This document shows, piece after piece, positions 1-6,538 of a DNA stretch of 10,074 nucleotides. The DNA lies in the NCBI GenBank assembly GCA_035574195.1, contig DATLZE010000115.1, positions 1-10,074 on the forward strand, given 5' to 3'. The stretch comes from SG8-41 sp035574195. GTDB taxonomy: Bacteria > Pseudomonadota > Gammaproteobacteria > Burkholderiales > SG8-41. A program made the translations under genes and the position numbers. How positions within the stretch are numbered: position 1 is the stretch's first letter; each line of letters opens with the position of its first letter. The notes below the pieces were generated by a model. That model saw only the letters and a program-made list of their open reading frames with translations. It was not told the origin of the DNA and ran no database searches.

Positions 1-130
1 TTAGTTTATATAGTGGCCTCCGGAGCGTTCCGTATCGCACCGCGCGCTCTCGCCCTCCGGATGGCAGAGCCCGTGCTGCGCGGCGCTGGGGCGTTTGGCC
101 TCTCTGCCCGTTCCGAGATCGGCAGCAGTA
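1..130. other. Non-coding left edge, no gene recognised
   Basis: I see no convincing gene here. The only reading frame, on the minus strand, is low-complexity, includes the tandem repeat at 131-204, and resembles no protein family I know. The sequence has a short palindrome CTCCGGAG (18-25), and CCTCCGG recurs at 54-60. The first 15 bases are AT-rich compared with the rest of the window. It may be the end of a repeat or mobile element that continues to the left, but that cannot be seen from here. Confidence 0.4.
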
Positions 131-204
131 TAAAGTAAAGCTCTGACCCCCTCGCGATCTGTAAAGTAAAGCTCTGACCCCCTCGCGATCTGACCCCCTC
201 GCGA
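131..204. repeat. Tandem 31-bp direct repeat, two full copies plus a partial third
   Basis: Positions 131-161 and 162-192 are identical 31-base units beginning TAAAGTAAAGCTCTGACCCC. A third, truncated copy of the unit's middle part (TCTGACCCCCTCGCGA) occupies 189-204. On the minus strand each unit reads GGGGTCAGAGC followed by TTTACTTTA. From memory, GGGGTCAGAG-type strings recur between genes in environmental proteobacteria and near REP-associated tyrosine transposases (RAYTs). No such transposase is visible here, so that link is an inference. The repeats themselves are read directly from the sequence. Confidence 0.9.
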
Positions 205-521
205 CGCGACGCGCCTGCTCGAGCCCGGCTGCGACATACACACGGAGTCGCTCGGGCACGCGGATGCGCCCGCGACGATGGTCCCTACGCACGTGCTGGA
301 TAGGGCCGGTCGTGCGGTGAGAAGCCCCCTCGATCAGGCGGACGTTCCGAAGTAGCGGCTCGCGCGGTCAACCGCCCGCGCGCCCGCGCGTTGTTTCTTT
401 CCCTCTCCGCGCTCCCGTCCTCGCCCTCGCCCGTATTTCGTCCCCGGCCGGCGTCAACCATCACGGGGATTCTCGCGTTGGACGGGCACGCGACCCGCGC
501 GTGCGGGCCGCGCAACCAAAC
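205..521. other. Gene-free stretch upstream of the hypothetical gene
   Basis: No supported gene, RNA or clear promoter was found in these roughly 317 bases. Reading frames exist on both strands but look like GC-rich shadows without family resemblance. A pyrimidine-rich tract (about 391-432, plus strand) follows a CG-rich run (about 375-390). The promoter of the following gene must lie in or before this stretch, but no -35/-10 pair stands out. Confidence 0.4.
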
Positions 522-532
522 GGAGGAGAGCC

Positions 533-952
533 ATGGAAAGAGAACAAGCCCTGAGAATCCTCAACGCCCTCGCGAACGGCATCCACCCGGTCACGGGAGA
601 GAGGCTCGGCGCGGACAGCCCCTACCAGCACCCCGACACGGTGCGCGCGCTCTTCGAGGCGATCCGCGCGCTCGAAGGCGCGGGTGCGACGCGCAGCGCG
701 GCTGCCCCCGCGCAAGAGGGCGCGCCGCCGGCGAGCGGGGCGGGCGCGCGCTGGAGCGAGGAGGAAGAGAGGCGGCTCGCCGCGGCCTTCGACTCAGGGA
801 AGACCGTGGAGGAGATCGCGCGCGCGCACAACCGCTCGCGCGCGGCGATCGAGGCGCGGCTGGTGAAGCTCGGCAAGCTCGACGCCTCGGCAGTGACGAC
901 GCCGCTGCGCTATCCGCCGAAGCCCGCGGCGCGCCCGGGCGCCGGCACGTGA
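533..952 (+). CDS. Conserved hypothetical protein with C-terminal HTH-like (SANT/Myb-like) segment
   Basis: This is a 139-residue protein of unknown function. The ATG at 533 is supported by a strong Shine-Dalgarno GGAGGA at 522-527, five bases upstream. The N-terminal part (about 1-48) is acidic and helical, with a segment around residues 17-31 of the form HPVTGERLGADSPYQHP, followed by VRALFEAIRAL. I recall this pattern from unannotated proteobacterial proteins. An Ala/Pro/Gly-rich linker covers about 49-72. The C-terminal part (about 73-118) begins RWSEEEERRLAAAFDSGKT, continues with EEIARAHNRSRAAIEARL and ends KLGKL. This matches a three-helix SANT/Myb or HTH fold in which an acidic first helix precedes an R-S-x-x-A-I-x-x-R-L recognition-like helix. 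DNA binding is plausible but unproven. It converges on the permease gene at 1131-1880. Confidence 0.8.
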   Translation: MEREQALRILNALANGIHPVTGERLGADSPYQHPDTVRALFEAIRALEGAGATRSAAAPAQEGAPPASGAGARWSEEEERRLAAAFDSGKTVEEIARAHNRSRAAIEARLVKLGKLDASAVTTPLRYPPKPAARPGAGT

Positions 953-958
953 AAGCTT

Positions 959-1123
959 CCAGCCACCGCGAACGCGGAGCTCGCAGAGGACAGCCATGAT
1001 CCGCGAGACAAGGGCAGGGGAGATGGCCGCGCGTCCCGCATCCTGCATTCCACAGCTCGCATCGGCTCGATGCGGGCGCCCGGGTTCCCTGCCCTCTGTG
1101 CTCTCCGCGATCTCCGTGGCCGG
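959..1123. repeat. Imperfect inverted-repeat (palindromic) intergenic element between convergent genes
   Basis: The arms 959-991 and 1091-1123 are inverted copies matching at 25 of 33 positions by hand alignment; shared blocks include CGCGGAG and CAGAGG. Inside lie further inverted repeats: AGGGCAGGG (1011-1019) with CCCTGCCCT (1087-1095), CCCGCATC (1035-1042) with GATGCGGG (1069-1076), and a small hairpin GCATCG-GCT-CGATGC (1059-1073). The element fills almost the whole gap between the stop codons at 952 and 1131. It could be a decayed MITE- or REP-like element, or a structured two-way transcription end. There is no T-run, so a classical intrinsic terminator is unlikely. Confidence 0.7.
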
Positions 1124-1130
1124 CCGGGTT

Positions 1131-1880
1131 TCAGCCGCCAGCGAGCGCGCGGGCGAGGAGCGAAAGGCCGATACCCAGGAGCAGCGCGCTCACCACGCGC
1201 CGCAGCGCCGCGCGCGAAATCCGCGCTTGCAGGCGGTTTCCGATCCACAACCCCGCGAGCGCGAAGGGCGCAAGCGCTGCGAAAGCGGCGAGACGGTCGG
1301 CAGTCATCAGGCCGCCTGCAGTGAACACGAGCGCGCGGATCGAGACCGAGAAAATGACCATGTTGGAGAGCGTCGCGCGAAAGGCGAGCTTCTCGCGCAG
1401 CCGGTGCGCGAGGTAGATCGCATAAGGCGGAGCCCCCACGCCGAAGAGCGTGCCGCAGGCGCCACCGACGAAGCCCGCGACCGGCGCCCAGCCGCGCCCG
1501 ATCGTCCGCTCGGGCTCGCCTTGGCGCAGAGAATAGAGCGCGTAGGCGAGGAGGAAGGCACCGATGCCGGCGATGGTCGCTGCGCGCGGGAGATTGACGA
1601 GCAGCGTCACTCCGGCCAGCGCTCCCGCGGCCGAGAGCGGCACCATCCATTTGAGTTCCGACCAGTCCGCCTCGCGCGAGAAGCGCACGCCGAGGGCGAG
1701 CGCCGCCGTGACGTCGAGCAGCACGCACAGCGGCAGCACGAACTCGAGCGGCAGGAAGTGGGAGAGCACCGGCACGGTGAACAGCGCCGCGCCGAAGGCG
1801 GAGATGCCGAAAACGACGTAGGCGGCCCCGACCGCGAGCGCGGCGAGGATGAAGGTGCCGGAATCGAACGCAAATGTCAT
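1131..1880 (-). CDS. Sulfite exporter TauE/SafE family membrane permease
   Basis: This is a 249-residue inner-membrane protein with about eight hydrophobic segments (roughly 10-28, 45-66, 78-95, 101-117, 133-155, 172-190, 198-215 and 227-246). The family consists of transporters, some linked to export of sulfite, sulfoacetate or related organosulfur anions; most members have unknown substrates. Two internally related Gly-rich motifs support the assignment: GISAFGAALFTVPVL (25-39), and at 138-157 a segment with VGGACGTLFGVGAPP, as expected for the duplicated TauE/SafE fold. The length is normal. The start is an ATG only a few bases after the T-run of a terminator and has no Shine-Dalgarno, which is odd; no good internal start would preserve the first membrane helix. 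Its neighbours give no clue to the substrate. Confidence 0.88.
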   Translation of the reverse strand: MTFAFDSGTFILAALAVGAAYVVFGISAFGAALFTVPVLSHFLPLEFVLPLCVLLDVTAALALGVRFSREADWSELKWMVPLSAAGALAGVTLLVNLPRAATIAGIGAFLLAYALYSLRQGEPERTIGRGWAPVAGFVGGACGTLFGVGAPPYAIYLAHRLREKLAFRATLSNMVIFSVSIRALVFTAGGLMTADRLAAFAALAPFALAGLWIGNRLQARISRAALRRVVSALLLGIGLSLLARALAGG

Positions 1881-1883
1881 GGA

Positions 1884-1917
1884 ATAAAAAAGGCGCCGGT
1901 GATCATCCCGGCGCCTT
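1884..1917 (-). terminator. Rho-independent terminator of pilTU
   Basis: Perfect 10-bp inverted repeat: AAGGCGCCGG at 1890-1899 and CCGGCGCCTT at 1908-1917, with the 8-base loop TGATCATC. The plus-strand A-run (1886-1891) becomes a T-run after the stem on the minus strand. The hairpin is therefore oriented to end transcripts coming from pilU, whose stop lies about 75 bp upstream. The plus strand has no matching T-run, so it is one-way. It lies only a few bases before the start codon of the downstream permease. Confidence 0.9.
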
Positions 1918-1992
1918 CCCGTGCGCCGCCCGAGCGGCAGTCCTTCACCCCGCTCGAGCCGGCGCCTCTGACCCGGCGCGAAGCCTCCGGCG

Positions 1993-3129
1993 TCAGACGA
2001 TGTTCAGGTGCTCGATCCCGGTGGTGAGGTCTTTTTCCTTCGCCTCCTTGCTGTGCAGCTTGATCATGAGCCTGAGCTCGTTCACCGAGTCGGCGTTGCG
2101 CAACGCGTCCTCGTAGCTGATCAGCCCCTGCTCGTAGAGGTCGAAGAGGTGCTGGTCGAAGGTCTGCATGCCGAGCTCGCGCGACTTGGCCATGACGCTC
2201 TTGATCTCGTGCACCTCGCCCTTGAAGATCAGGTCCTGGATGAGCGGGGAGTTCAACATGATCTCCACTGCCGCCACGCGTCCCTTGCCGTCCTTCTTCG
2301 GGATCAGGCGTTGCGAGACGATCGCCCGGATGTTGAGCGAGAGGTCCATGAGGAGCTGCTGGCGCCGGTCCTGCGGGAAGAAGTTGATGATGCGGTCGAG
2401 CGCCTGGTTGGCGCTGTTCGCGTGCAGCGTCGCCATGCAGAGGTGCCCGGTCTCGGCGAACGCGATCGCGTAGTCCATGGTCTCGCGGTCGCGGATTTCC
2501 CCGATCAGGATCACGTCGGGGGCCTGGCGCAGGGTGTTCTTGAGCGCCGAGAACCAGCTCTCGGTGTCCACGCCCACCTCGCGCTGGGTGACCACGCAGT
2601 TCTTGTGCTCGTGGGTGTACTCGACCGGATCCTCGATGGTGATGATGTGCCCGTAGCTGTTCTCGTTGCGGTAGCCGATCATCGCCGCGAGCGAGGTGGA
2701 CTTCCCGGAGCCGGTGCCGCCCACCATGATGATCAGCCCGCGCTTGGTCATGCAGATGTCCTTGAGCACCGGGGGGAGGTTCAGATCCTCGAACTTCGGG
2801 ATCTGGGTGGTGATGGTCCGCAGCACCATGCCGATGTTGCCGCGCTGCACGAAGGCGTTCACGCGGAAGCGCCCGATACCGGCCGGGTTGATCGCGAAAT
2901 TGCACTCCTTGGTCGCCTCGAACTCCTGCGCCTGCTTGTCGTTCATCATGGCGCGCGTCAGCTCCGCGGTGTGCTGCGGCGTGAGCGGCTGGTTGGCGAC
3001 CGGGGTCATCCTGCCGTCAATCTTGATCGCGGGCGGGAAGCCCGCGGTGATGAAGAGGTCGGAGGCTTTCTTCGCCACCATCGCGCGCAGCAGGTCGTGC
3101 ATGAACTTCACTGCCTGGTCCCGTTCCAT
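1993..3129 (-). CDS. pilU: Type IV pilus retraction ATPase PilU
   Basis: PilU is the accessory ATPase of type IV pilus retraction. It is a cytoplasmic hexamer that works with PilT at the base of the pilus machine in twitching motility and DNA uptake. The 378 residues match the family length. Visible are the N-terminal ASDLFITAG segment (22-30), Walker A GGTGSGKST (137-145), the Asp-box region ITIEDPVEY (163-171), Walker B PDVILIGEIRD (204-214) with catalytic E211, and the His box ETGHLCMATLHA (226-237). The retraction motif AIRNLIRE of PilT is replaced by LIQDLIFKG (296-304), and the C-terminal tail is longer than in PilT; both are normal for PilU. The start has Shine-Dalgarno AGGAG (3140-3136) six bases upstream. 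It follows pilT by 38 bp, so co-transcription is likely, and it ends at the strong terminator near 1900. Confidence 0.96.
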   Translation of the reverse strand: MERDQAVKFMHDLLRAMVAKKASDLFITAGFPPAIKIDGRMTPVANQPLTPQHTAELTRAMMNDKQAQEFEATKECNFAINPAGIGRFRVNAFVQRGNIGMVLRTITTQIPKFEDLNLPPVLKDICMTKRGLIIMVGGTGSGKSTSLAAMIGYRNENSYGHIITIEDPVEYTHEHKNCVVTQREVGVDTESWFSALKNTLRQAPDVILIGEIRDRETMDYAIAFAETGHLCMATLHANSANQALDRIINFFPQDRRQQLLMDLSLNIRAIVSQRLIPKKDGKGRVAAVEIMLNSPLIQDLIFKGEVHEIKSVMAKSRELGMQTFDQHLFDLYEQGLISYEDALRNADSVNELRLMIKLHSKEAKEKDLTTGIEHLNIV

Positions 3130-3167
3130 ACGGATCTCCTACGCTGATTGCCCCGCCGCGGCGCGGC

Positions 3168-4208
3168 TTACCTGAAGTTGTCCTTGTTGGCGGCCTTGGC
3201 GCGGGCCTCCTCCACCGAAACGATGTTGCGCCGGACCAGGTCCTGGAGGTTCTGGTCGAGCGTCTGCATCCCGTACTGCTGCCCGGTCTGGATCGCGGAG
3301 TACATCTGCGCCACCTTGTTTTCGCGGATCAGGTTGCGGATCGCGGGCGTGCCGATCATGATCTCGTGCGCCGCCACGCGGCCCGAGCCGTCCTTGGTCT
3401 TGAGCAGGGTCTGGGAGATCACCGCGCGCAGCGACTCCGAGAGCATCGCGCGCACCATCTCCTTTTCCTCCGCAGGGAACACGTCAACGATGCGGTCTAT
3501 GGTCTTCGCAGCGGAGCTCGTGTGCAGCGTTCCGAACACCAGGTGCCCGGTCTCGGCCGCGGTCAGCGCGAGCCGGATCGTCTCGAGGTCGCGCATCTCG
3601 CCCACCAGGATCACGTCCGGGTCTTCGCGCAGGGCGCTTCTCAGCGCGTTGGCGAAGGACAGGGTATGCGGTCCGACCTCGCGCTGGTTGATCAGGCACT
3701 TCTTCGATTCGTGAACGAACTCGATCGGATCCTCGACGGTGAGGATGTGCCCGTACTCGTTCTCGTTGATGTAGTTGATCATCGCCGCGAGCGTGGTGGA
3801 CTTGCCCGAGCCGGTGGGCCCGGTCACCAGCACGATGCCGCGCGGATTCTCGGCGATCTCGGCGAAGATCTTGGGCGCCTTCAGGTCCTCGAGCGAGAGC
3901 ACCTTCGACGGAATGGTGCGGAACACCGCGCCTGCGCCGCGGTGCTGGACAAAAGCGTTCACGCGGAAGCGCGCGAGGTTGGGGATCGCGAAGGAGAAGT
4001 CGCACTCGAGGTTCTCCTCGTAGTACTTGCGCTGCCCGTCGTTCATGATGTCGTAGACCATCGCGTGCACGTCCTTGTGCTCGAGCGGCGGCAGGTTGAT
4101 GCGGCGCACGTCCCCGTGCACGCGGATCATGGGGGGAAGGCCCGCCGAGAGGTGCAGGTCGGAGGCCTTGTTCTTGACGACGAAGGCGAGCAGCTCTGCG
4201 ATGTCCAT
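3168..4208 (-). CDS. pilT: Type IV pilus retraction ATPase PilT
   Basis: PilT is the hexameric motor that depolymerises type IV pili, driving twitching motility, surface sensing and DNA uptake. The 346 residues are the usual length. Motifs in order: ASDLHLSAG near the N-terminus (15-23), Walker A GPTGSGKST (130-138), Asp-box region LTVEDPIEF (156-164), Walker B PDVILVGEMRD (197-207) with E204, His box ETGHLVFGTLHT (219-230), and the C-terminal AIRNLIRE motif (289-296), which is needed for retraction and identifies PilT rather than PilB or PilU. The ATG is preceded by GGAG (4219-4216) at seven bases. It is the first gene of the pilTU unit and is transcribed away from yggS, as in Pseudomonas and many betaproteobacteria. 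Confidence 0.98.
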   Translation of the reverse strand: MDIAELLAFVVKNKASDLHLSAGLPPMIRVHGDVRRINLPPLEHKDVHAMVYDIMNDGQRKYYEENLECDFSFAIPNLARFRVNAFVQHRGAGAVFRTIPSKVLSLEDLKAPKIFAEIAENPRGIVLVTGPTGSGKSTTLAAMINYINENEYGHILTVEDPIEFVHESKKCLINQREVGPHTLSFANALRSALREDPDVILVGEMRDLETIRLALTAAETGHLVFGTLHTSSAAKTIDRIVDVFPAEEKEMVRAMLSESLRAVISQTLLKTKDGSGRVAAHEIMIGTPAIRNLIRENKVAQMYSAIQTGQQYGMQTLDQNLQDLVRRNIVSVEEARAKAANKDNFR

Positions 4209-4214
4209 TATAAT
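4207..4214. promoter_or_regulatory. Palindromic ATTATAAT, possible -10 element in the pilT/yggS divergent region
   Basis: The octamer ATTATAAT contains TATAAT on both strands: 4209-4214 on plus, 4212-4207 on minus. It stands out in a GC-rich region. On the plus strand it could be a -10 box for yggS, giving a leader of about 80 bases. On the minus strand it overlaps the pilT start codon and so would sit too far downstream for a normal pilT promoter. No good -35 lies at 16-18 bp on either side; a TTGACG (4174-4179) is 29 bp away, too far. A promoter role is only possible. Confidence 0.25.
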
Positions 4215-4300
4215 GCTCCGCGGTCGAATGGCGGCGCCGGAAAAGAAGCCAAGGCGCTGATTTTGCGCCGAACATCCTGCTCCGTCGCGCGGGAAAAATT

Positions 4301-4987
4301 ATGAGCACAATCGCCGCCAACTTGCAAGCCGTGAGAAGTCGCATCGCGCGCGCCGCGCAGGCCGCAGGCCGGCGCGCCGAGGAGATCACGCTGGTGGCGG
4401 TGAGCAAGGGCTTTCCCGCCGCGTGCGTGGCGGAAGCCTACGGCGCGGGACAGCGGGTGTTCGGCGAGAACTACGCGCAGGAAGCCGTCGAGAAAATCAC
4501 CCGGCTCGCCGATCTCCCCCTCGAATGGCACTTCATCGGCCCGATCCAGAGCAACAAGACGCGCCCGATCGCCGAGCGCTTCCAGTGGGTGCACAGCGTG
4601 GAGCGGGCGAAAATCGCGCAACGGCTCAACGACGCGCGCCCCGCCGGGCTGCCTCCCCTCGAGGTCTGCATCCAGGTAAACGTCTCGGGCGAGGCATCGA
4701 AGCGCGGCGTCGCTCCGGGCGACGAGCCGGCACTCGCCGAGGCGATCGCACGGCTGCCGCGGCTGCGGCTGCGGGGGCTGATGGCGATCCCGGAGCCGAC
4801 GGCGGACGTCGCGCTCCAGCGCCGGCGCTGCGCGCTGCTGCGCGAGAGGAAAGAGGCGCTCGTCGCGCGCGGATTTGCCCTCGACACGCTTTCGATGGGC
4901 ATGTCGGACGACCTCGAGGCGGCGATCCTCGAAGGCGCGACGCTGGTGCGCGTGGGCACGGCGATCTTCGGCCCCCGGAAGCGATGA
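4301..4987 (+). CDS. yggS: YggS/PROSC-family pyridoxal phosphate homeostasis protein
   Basis: This is a cytosolic PLP-binding protein with an alanine-racemase-like TIM barrel and no known catalytic reaction. The family buffers pyridoxal phosphate, and its loss disturbs vitamin B6 and amino-acid pools. The 228 residues match the family. Visible are the PLP lysine K36 in AVSKGFP (33-39), FGENY (54-58), WHFIGPIQSNK (76-86), the phosphate-binding SMGMSDDLEAAI (198-209), and VRVGTAIFGPR (216-226) near the end. Relatives usually have Thr after the lysine (SKT); here it is Gly. The ATG has only a weak GGGAAAA upstream. It is the first gene of the yggS-proC-yggT group and diverges from pilT, a neighbour pair also known in Pseudomonas. 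Confidence 0.95.
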   Translation: MSTIAANLQAVRSRIARAAQAAGRRAEEITLVAVSKGFPAACVAEAYGAGQRVFGENYAQEAVEKITRLADLPLEWHFIGPIQSNKTRPIAERFQWVHSVERAKIAQRLNDARPAGLPPLEVCIQVNVSGEASKRGVAPGDEPALAEAIARLPRLRLRGLMAIPEPTADVALQRRRCALLRERKEALVARGFALDTLSMGMSDDLEAAILEGATLVRVGTAIFGPRKR

Positions 4988-5067
4988 CTCGCCGCCCGCC
5001 CCTCGCTTCCCGTCCCCGGTCAACTGTTAACATATGCCGGAGGAGCGACGAGCGAGGAACCCCGCTC

Positions 5068-5880
5068 ATGCAAGTGACCTTCATCGGCGGCGGCAACATG
5101 GCGAGCGCGATGATCGGCGGGCTCATCCGCCGGGGCTGGCCGGTGGAGGCGATTGGCGTGGTGGAGATCGCCGAGGCCTCGCGCGAGCGCCTCGCGCGCG
5201 AGTTCGGGGTGCGGGTGTTCACCGCGCCGGAGGCCGCGGCCGCGGCCGCGGAATGCATCGTGCTCGCGGTCAAGCCCCAGCAAATGCGCGCGGCCGCACG
5301 CGCGCTCGCACCCCTGCTCGCCACTCAGCTCGTGATCTCGATCGCAGCCGGTATCCGCCTCGCCGACCTCTCGCGCTGGCTGGGCGGCTACCGCCGGCTC
5401 GTGCGAGTGATGCCCAATACGCCCGCCCTCGCGCTCGCGGGCGTCTCGGGCCTCTACGCGCAGGCGGCGGTGAGCGAGGCCGAGCGCGCCGCCGCCGAGA
5501 CCATCCTCGGGGCGGTGGGAACGGTGCTCTGGTTCGAGCGCGAGGAGGAGCTCGACGCCGTCACCGCGGTCTCCGGCAGCGGGCCGGCCTACGTGTTCTA
5601 CTTCATCGAGGCGCTGGAACAGGCCGCCTGCGAGCTGGGGCTCGCACCGCAGTCCGCGCGCCGGCTCGCCTTCGAGACATTCGCAGGAGCGGTGAAGCTC
5701 GCCGCCCAGTCGAGCGAGCCGCCGGCCGCGCTGCGCGAGCGCGTGACCTCGAAAGGCGGCACCACCGAGCGCGCGCTCGCGGTGCTCGAGGCCGGGCGCG
5801 TGAAGGAAGCGCTCGTGCGCGCGGTGCGCGCCGCGGCCGAGCGCTCGCGCGAGCTGGGCGAGGAGCTCGGCAAGGACTGA
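5068..5880 (+). CDS. proC: Pyrroline-5-carboxylate reductase
   Basis: ProC catalyses the last step of proline synthesis, reducing 1-pyrroline-5-carboxylate to L-proline with NAD(P)H in the cytoplasm. The 270 residues are the normal length. The N-terminal Rossmann motif is FIGGGNMASAMIGG (5-18), then VKPQ (68-71), RVMPNTPA (113-120), AVSGSGPAYVF (167-177), and the family signature RVTSKGGTTERALAVLEAG (225-243). The ATG at 5068 is chosen because the Rossmann strand begins at residue 2; GAGGA (5054-5058) lies nine bases upstream. A better Shine-Dalgarno, GGAGGAG (5039-5045), is 22 bases upstream, but no in-frame start follows it. A GGCCGC run at about 5233-5249 encodes six alanines (56-61). The gene lies 80 bp after yggS and may be co-transcribed with it. 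Confidence 0.97.
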   Translation: MQVTFIGGGNMASAMIGGLIRRGWPVEAIGVVEIAEASRERLAREFGVRVFTAPEAAAAAAECIVLAVKPQQMRAAARALAPLLATQLVISIAAGIRLADLSRWLGGYRRLVRVMPNTPALALAGVSGLYAQAAVSEAERAAAETILGAVGTVLWFEREEELDAVTAVSGSGPAYVFYFIEALEQAACELGLAPQSARRLAFETFAGAVKLAAQSSEPPAALRERVTSKGGTTERALAVLEAGRVKEALVRAVRAAAERSRELGEELGKD

Positions 5881-5932
5881 ATACGAATCGAGACCGCAGG
5901 TGAAATCCGCCGCAGAATTTCGAGACTGAAGC

Positions 5933-6508
5933 TTGCTCACCAACGCGCTGATCTTCCTCGTCAGCACCGGGCTCGGGCTGCTCACGGTGGCGCTGCTGCT
6001 GCGCTTCTATCTGCAGTGGGCGCGCGCGCCGTACCGCAACCCGCTGTCGGAGTTCCTCGTCGCGCTGACCGACTTCATGGTGCGGCCGGCGCGGCGCGTG
6101 ATTCCGGGGCTGTGGGGCCTCGATCTCGCGACACTCGCGCTCGCCTGGCTGCTCCAGTTGCTCGAGTTCCTCGCCGTGCTCCAGCTCCGCGGCTACCAGG
6201 GCGAGGCCCAAGCCGGACAGGTGTTCGCTGCGCTGGTGGTGCTGGCGCTCGTGACGGTGGTGAAGCTCGCCCTCTACATCGTGATGGCGGTGGTGATCGC
6301 GCACGCGCTGCTCAGCTGGATCGCCCCCCACAGCCCGGTGATGCCGCTGCTCGGCAGTCTCTCGCGCCCGTTTCTGCGGCCGTTCCAGCGGCGGGTGCCG
6401 CCGCTCGGCGGCGTGGACCTCTCGCCGCTGCTGGTGGTGATCGCGGCCCAGCTCCTGCTGATGCTGCCGGTCGCCTACCTCGAGGCAGCGGTTGCGCGCT
6501 GGCTCTGA
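5933..6508 (+). CDS. yggT: YggT family integral membrane protein
   Basis: This is a 191-residue inner-membrane protein with two YGGT domains. Its role is not settled; relatives are linked to osmotic shock tolerance in E. coli and, as YlmG/CCB3 relatives, to membrane assembly or division in other lineages. Membrane segments are seen at about 8-28, 63-85, 97-128 and 163-187. The repeated signature appears as TDFMVRPARRVIPGLWGLDL (46-65) and again as SRPFLRPFQRRVPPLGGVDL (144-163). The start is a TTG: an in-frame TGA at 5927-5929 rules out anything further upstream, and the protein from TTG (MLTNALIFLV) fits the family N-terminus. No strong ribosome binding site is visible, so translation may be coupled to proC, whose stop is 52 bp upstream. 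Confidence 0.93.
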   Translation: MLTNALIFLVSTGLGLLTVALLLRFYLQWARAPYRNPLSEFLVALTDFMVRPARRVIPGLWGLDLATLALAWLLQLLEFLAVLQLRGYQGEAQAGQVFAALVVLALVTVVKLALYIVMAVVIAHALLSWIAPHSPVMPLLGSLSRPFLRPFQRRVPPLGGVDLSPLLVVIAAQLLLMLPVAYLEAAVARWL

Positions 6509-6538
6509 GCCTCCGGCCCTGGCGCGCCGCCCCGCCCG

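Noticed and set aside
1..243. Minus-strand 80-residue reading frame at the left edge
   Set aside because: It runs through the 31-bp tandem repeat, has low-complexity composition and resembles no protein family I know.
361..400. CG-rich run followed by a T-rich stretch as a possible terminator
   Set aside because: The loop would be too small, the T-run is interrupted, and no gene upstream would need it.
391..999. Plus-strand 202-residue frame overlapping the hypothetical gene
   Set aside because: Arg/Ala-rich shadow of the real gene at 533-952, which has a good ribosome binding site.
2008..3147. Long plus-strand frame antisense to pilU (379 residues)
   Set aside because: Composition is Val/Leu/His/Arg-rich shadow coding typical of the opposite strand of GC-rich genes; pilU is unmistakable.
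4253..4269. Small GGCGC/GCGCC hairpin in the pilT-yggS gap
   Set aside because: Only 5 bp of stem in a GC-rich region, expected by chance.
5020..5045. Possible separate proC promoter and short upstream frame starting at 5034
   Set aside because: A TAACAT -10-like string has no matching -35, and the ATG at 5034 is out of frame with proC.
4423..5067. N-terminal extension joining the yggS region to proC in one long frame
   Set aside because: The extension is Arg-rich out-of-frame reading of yggS; the Rossmann strand of ProC begins right after the ATG at 5068.
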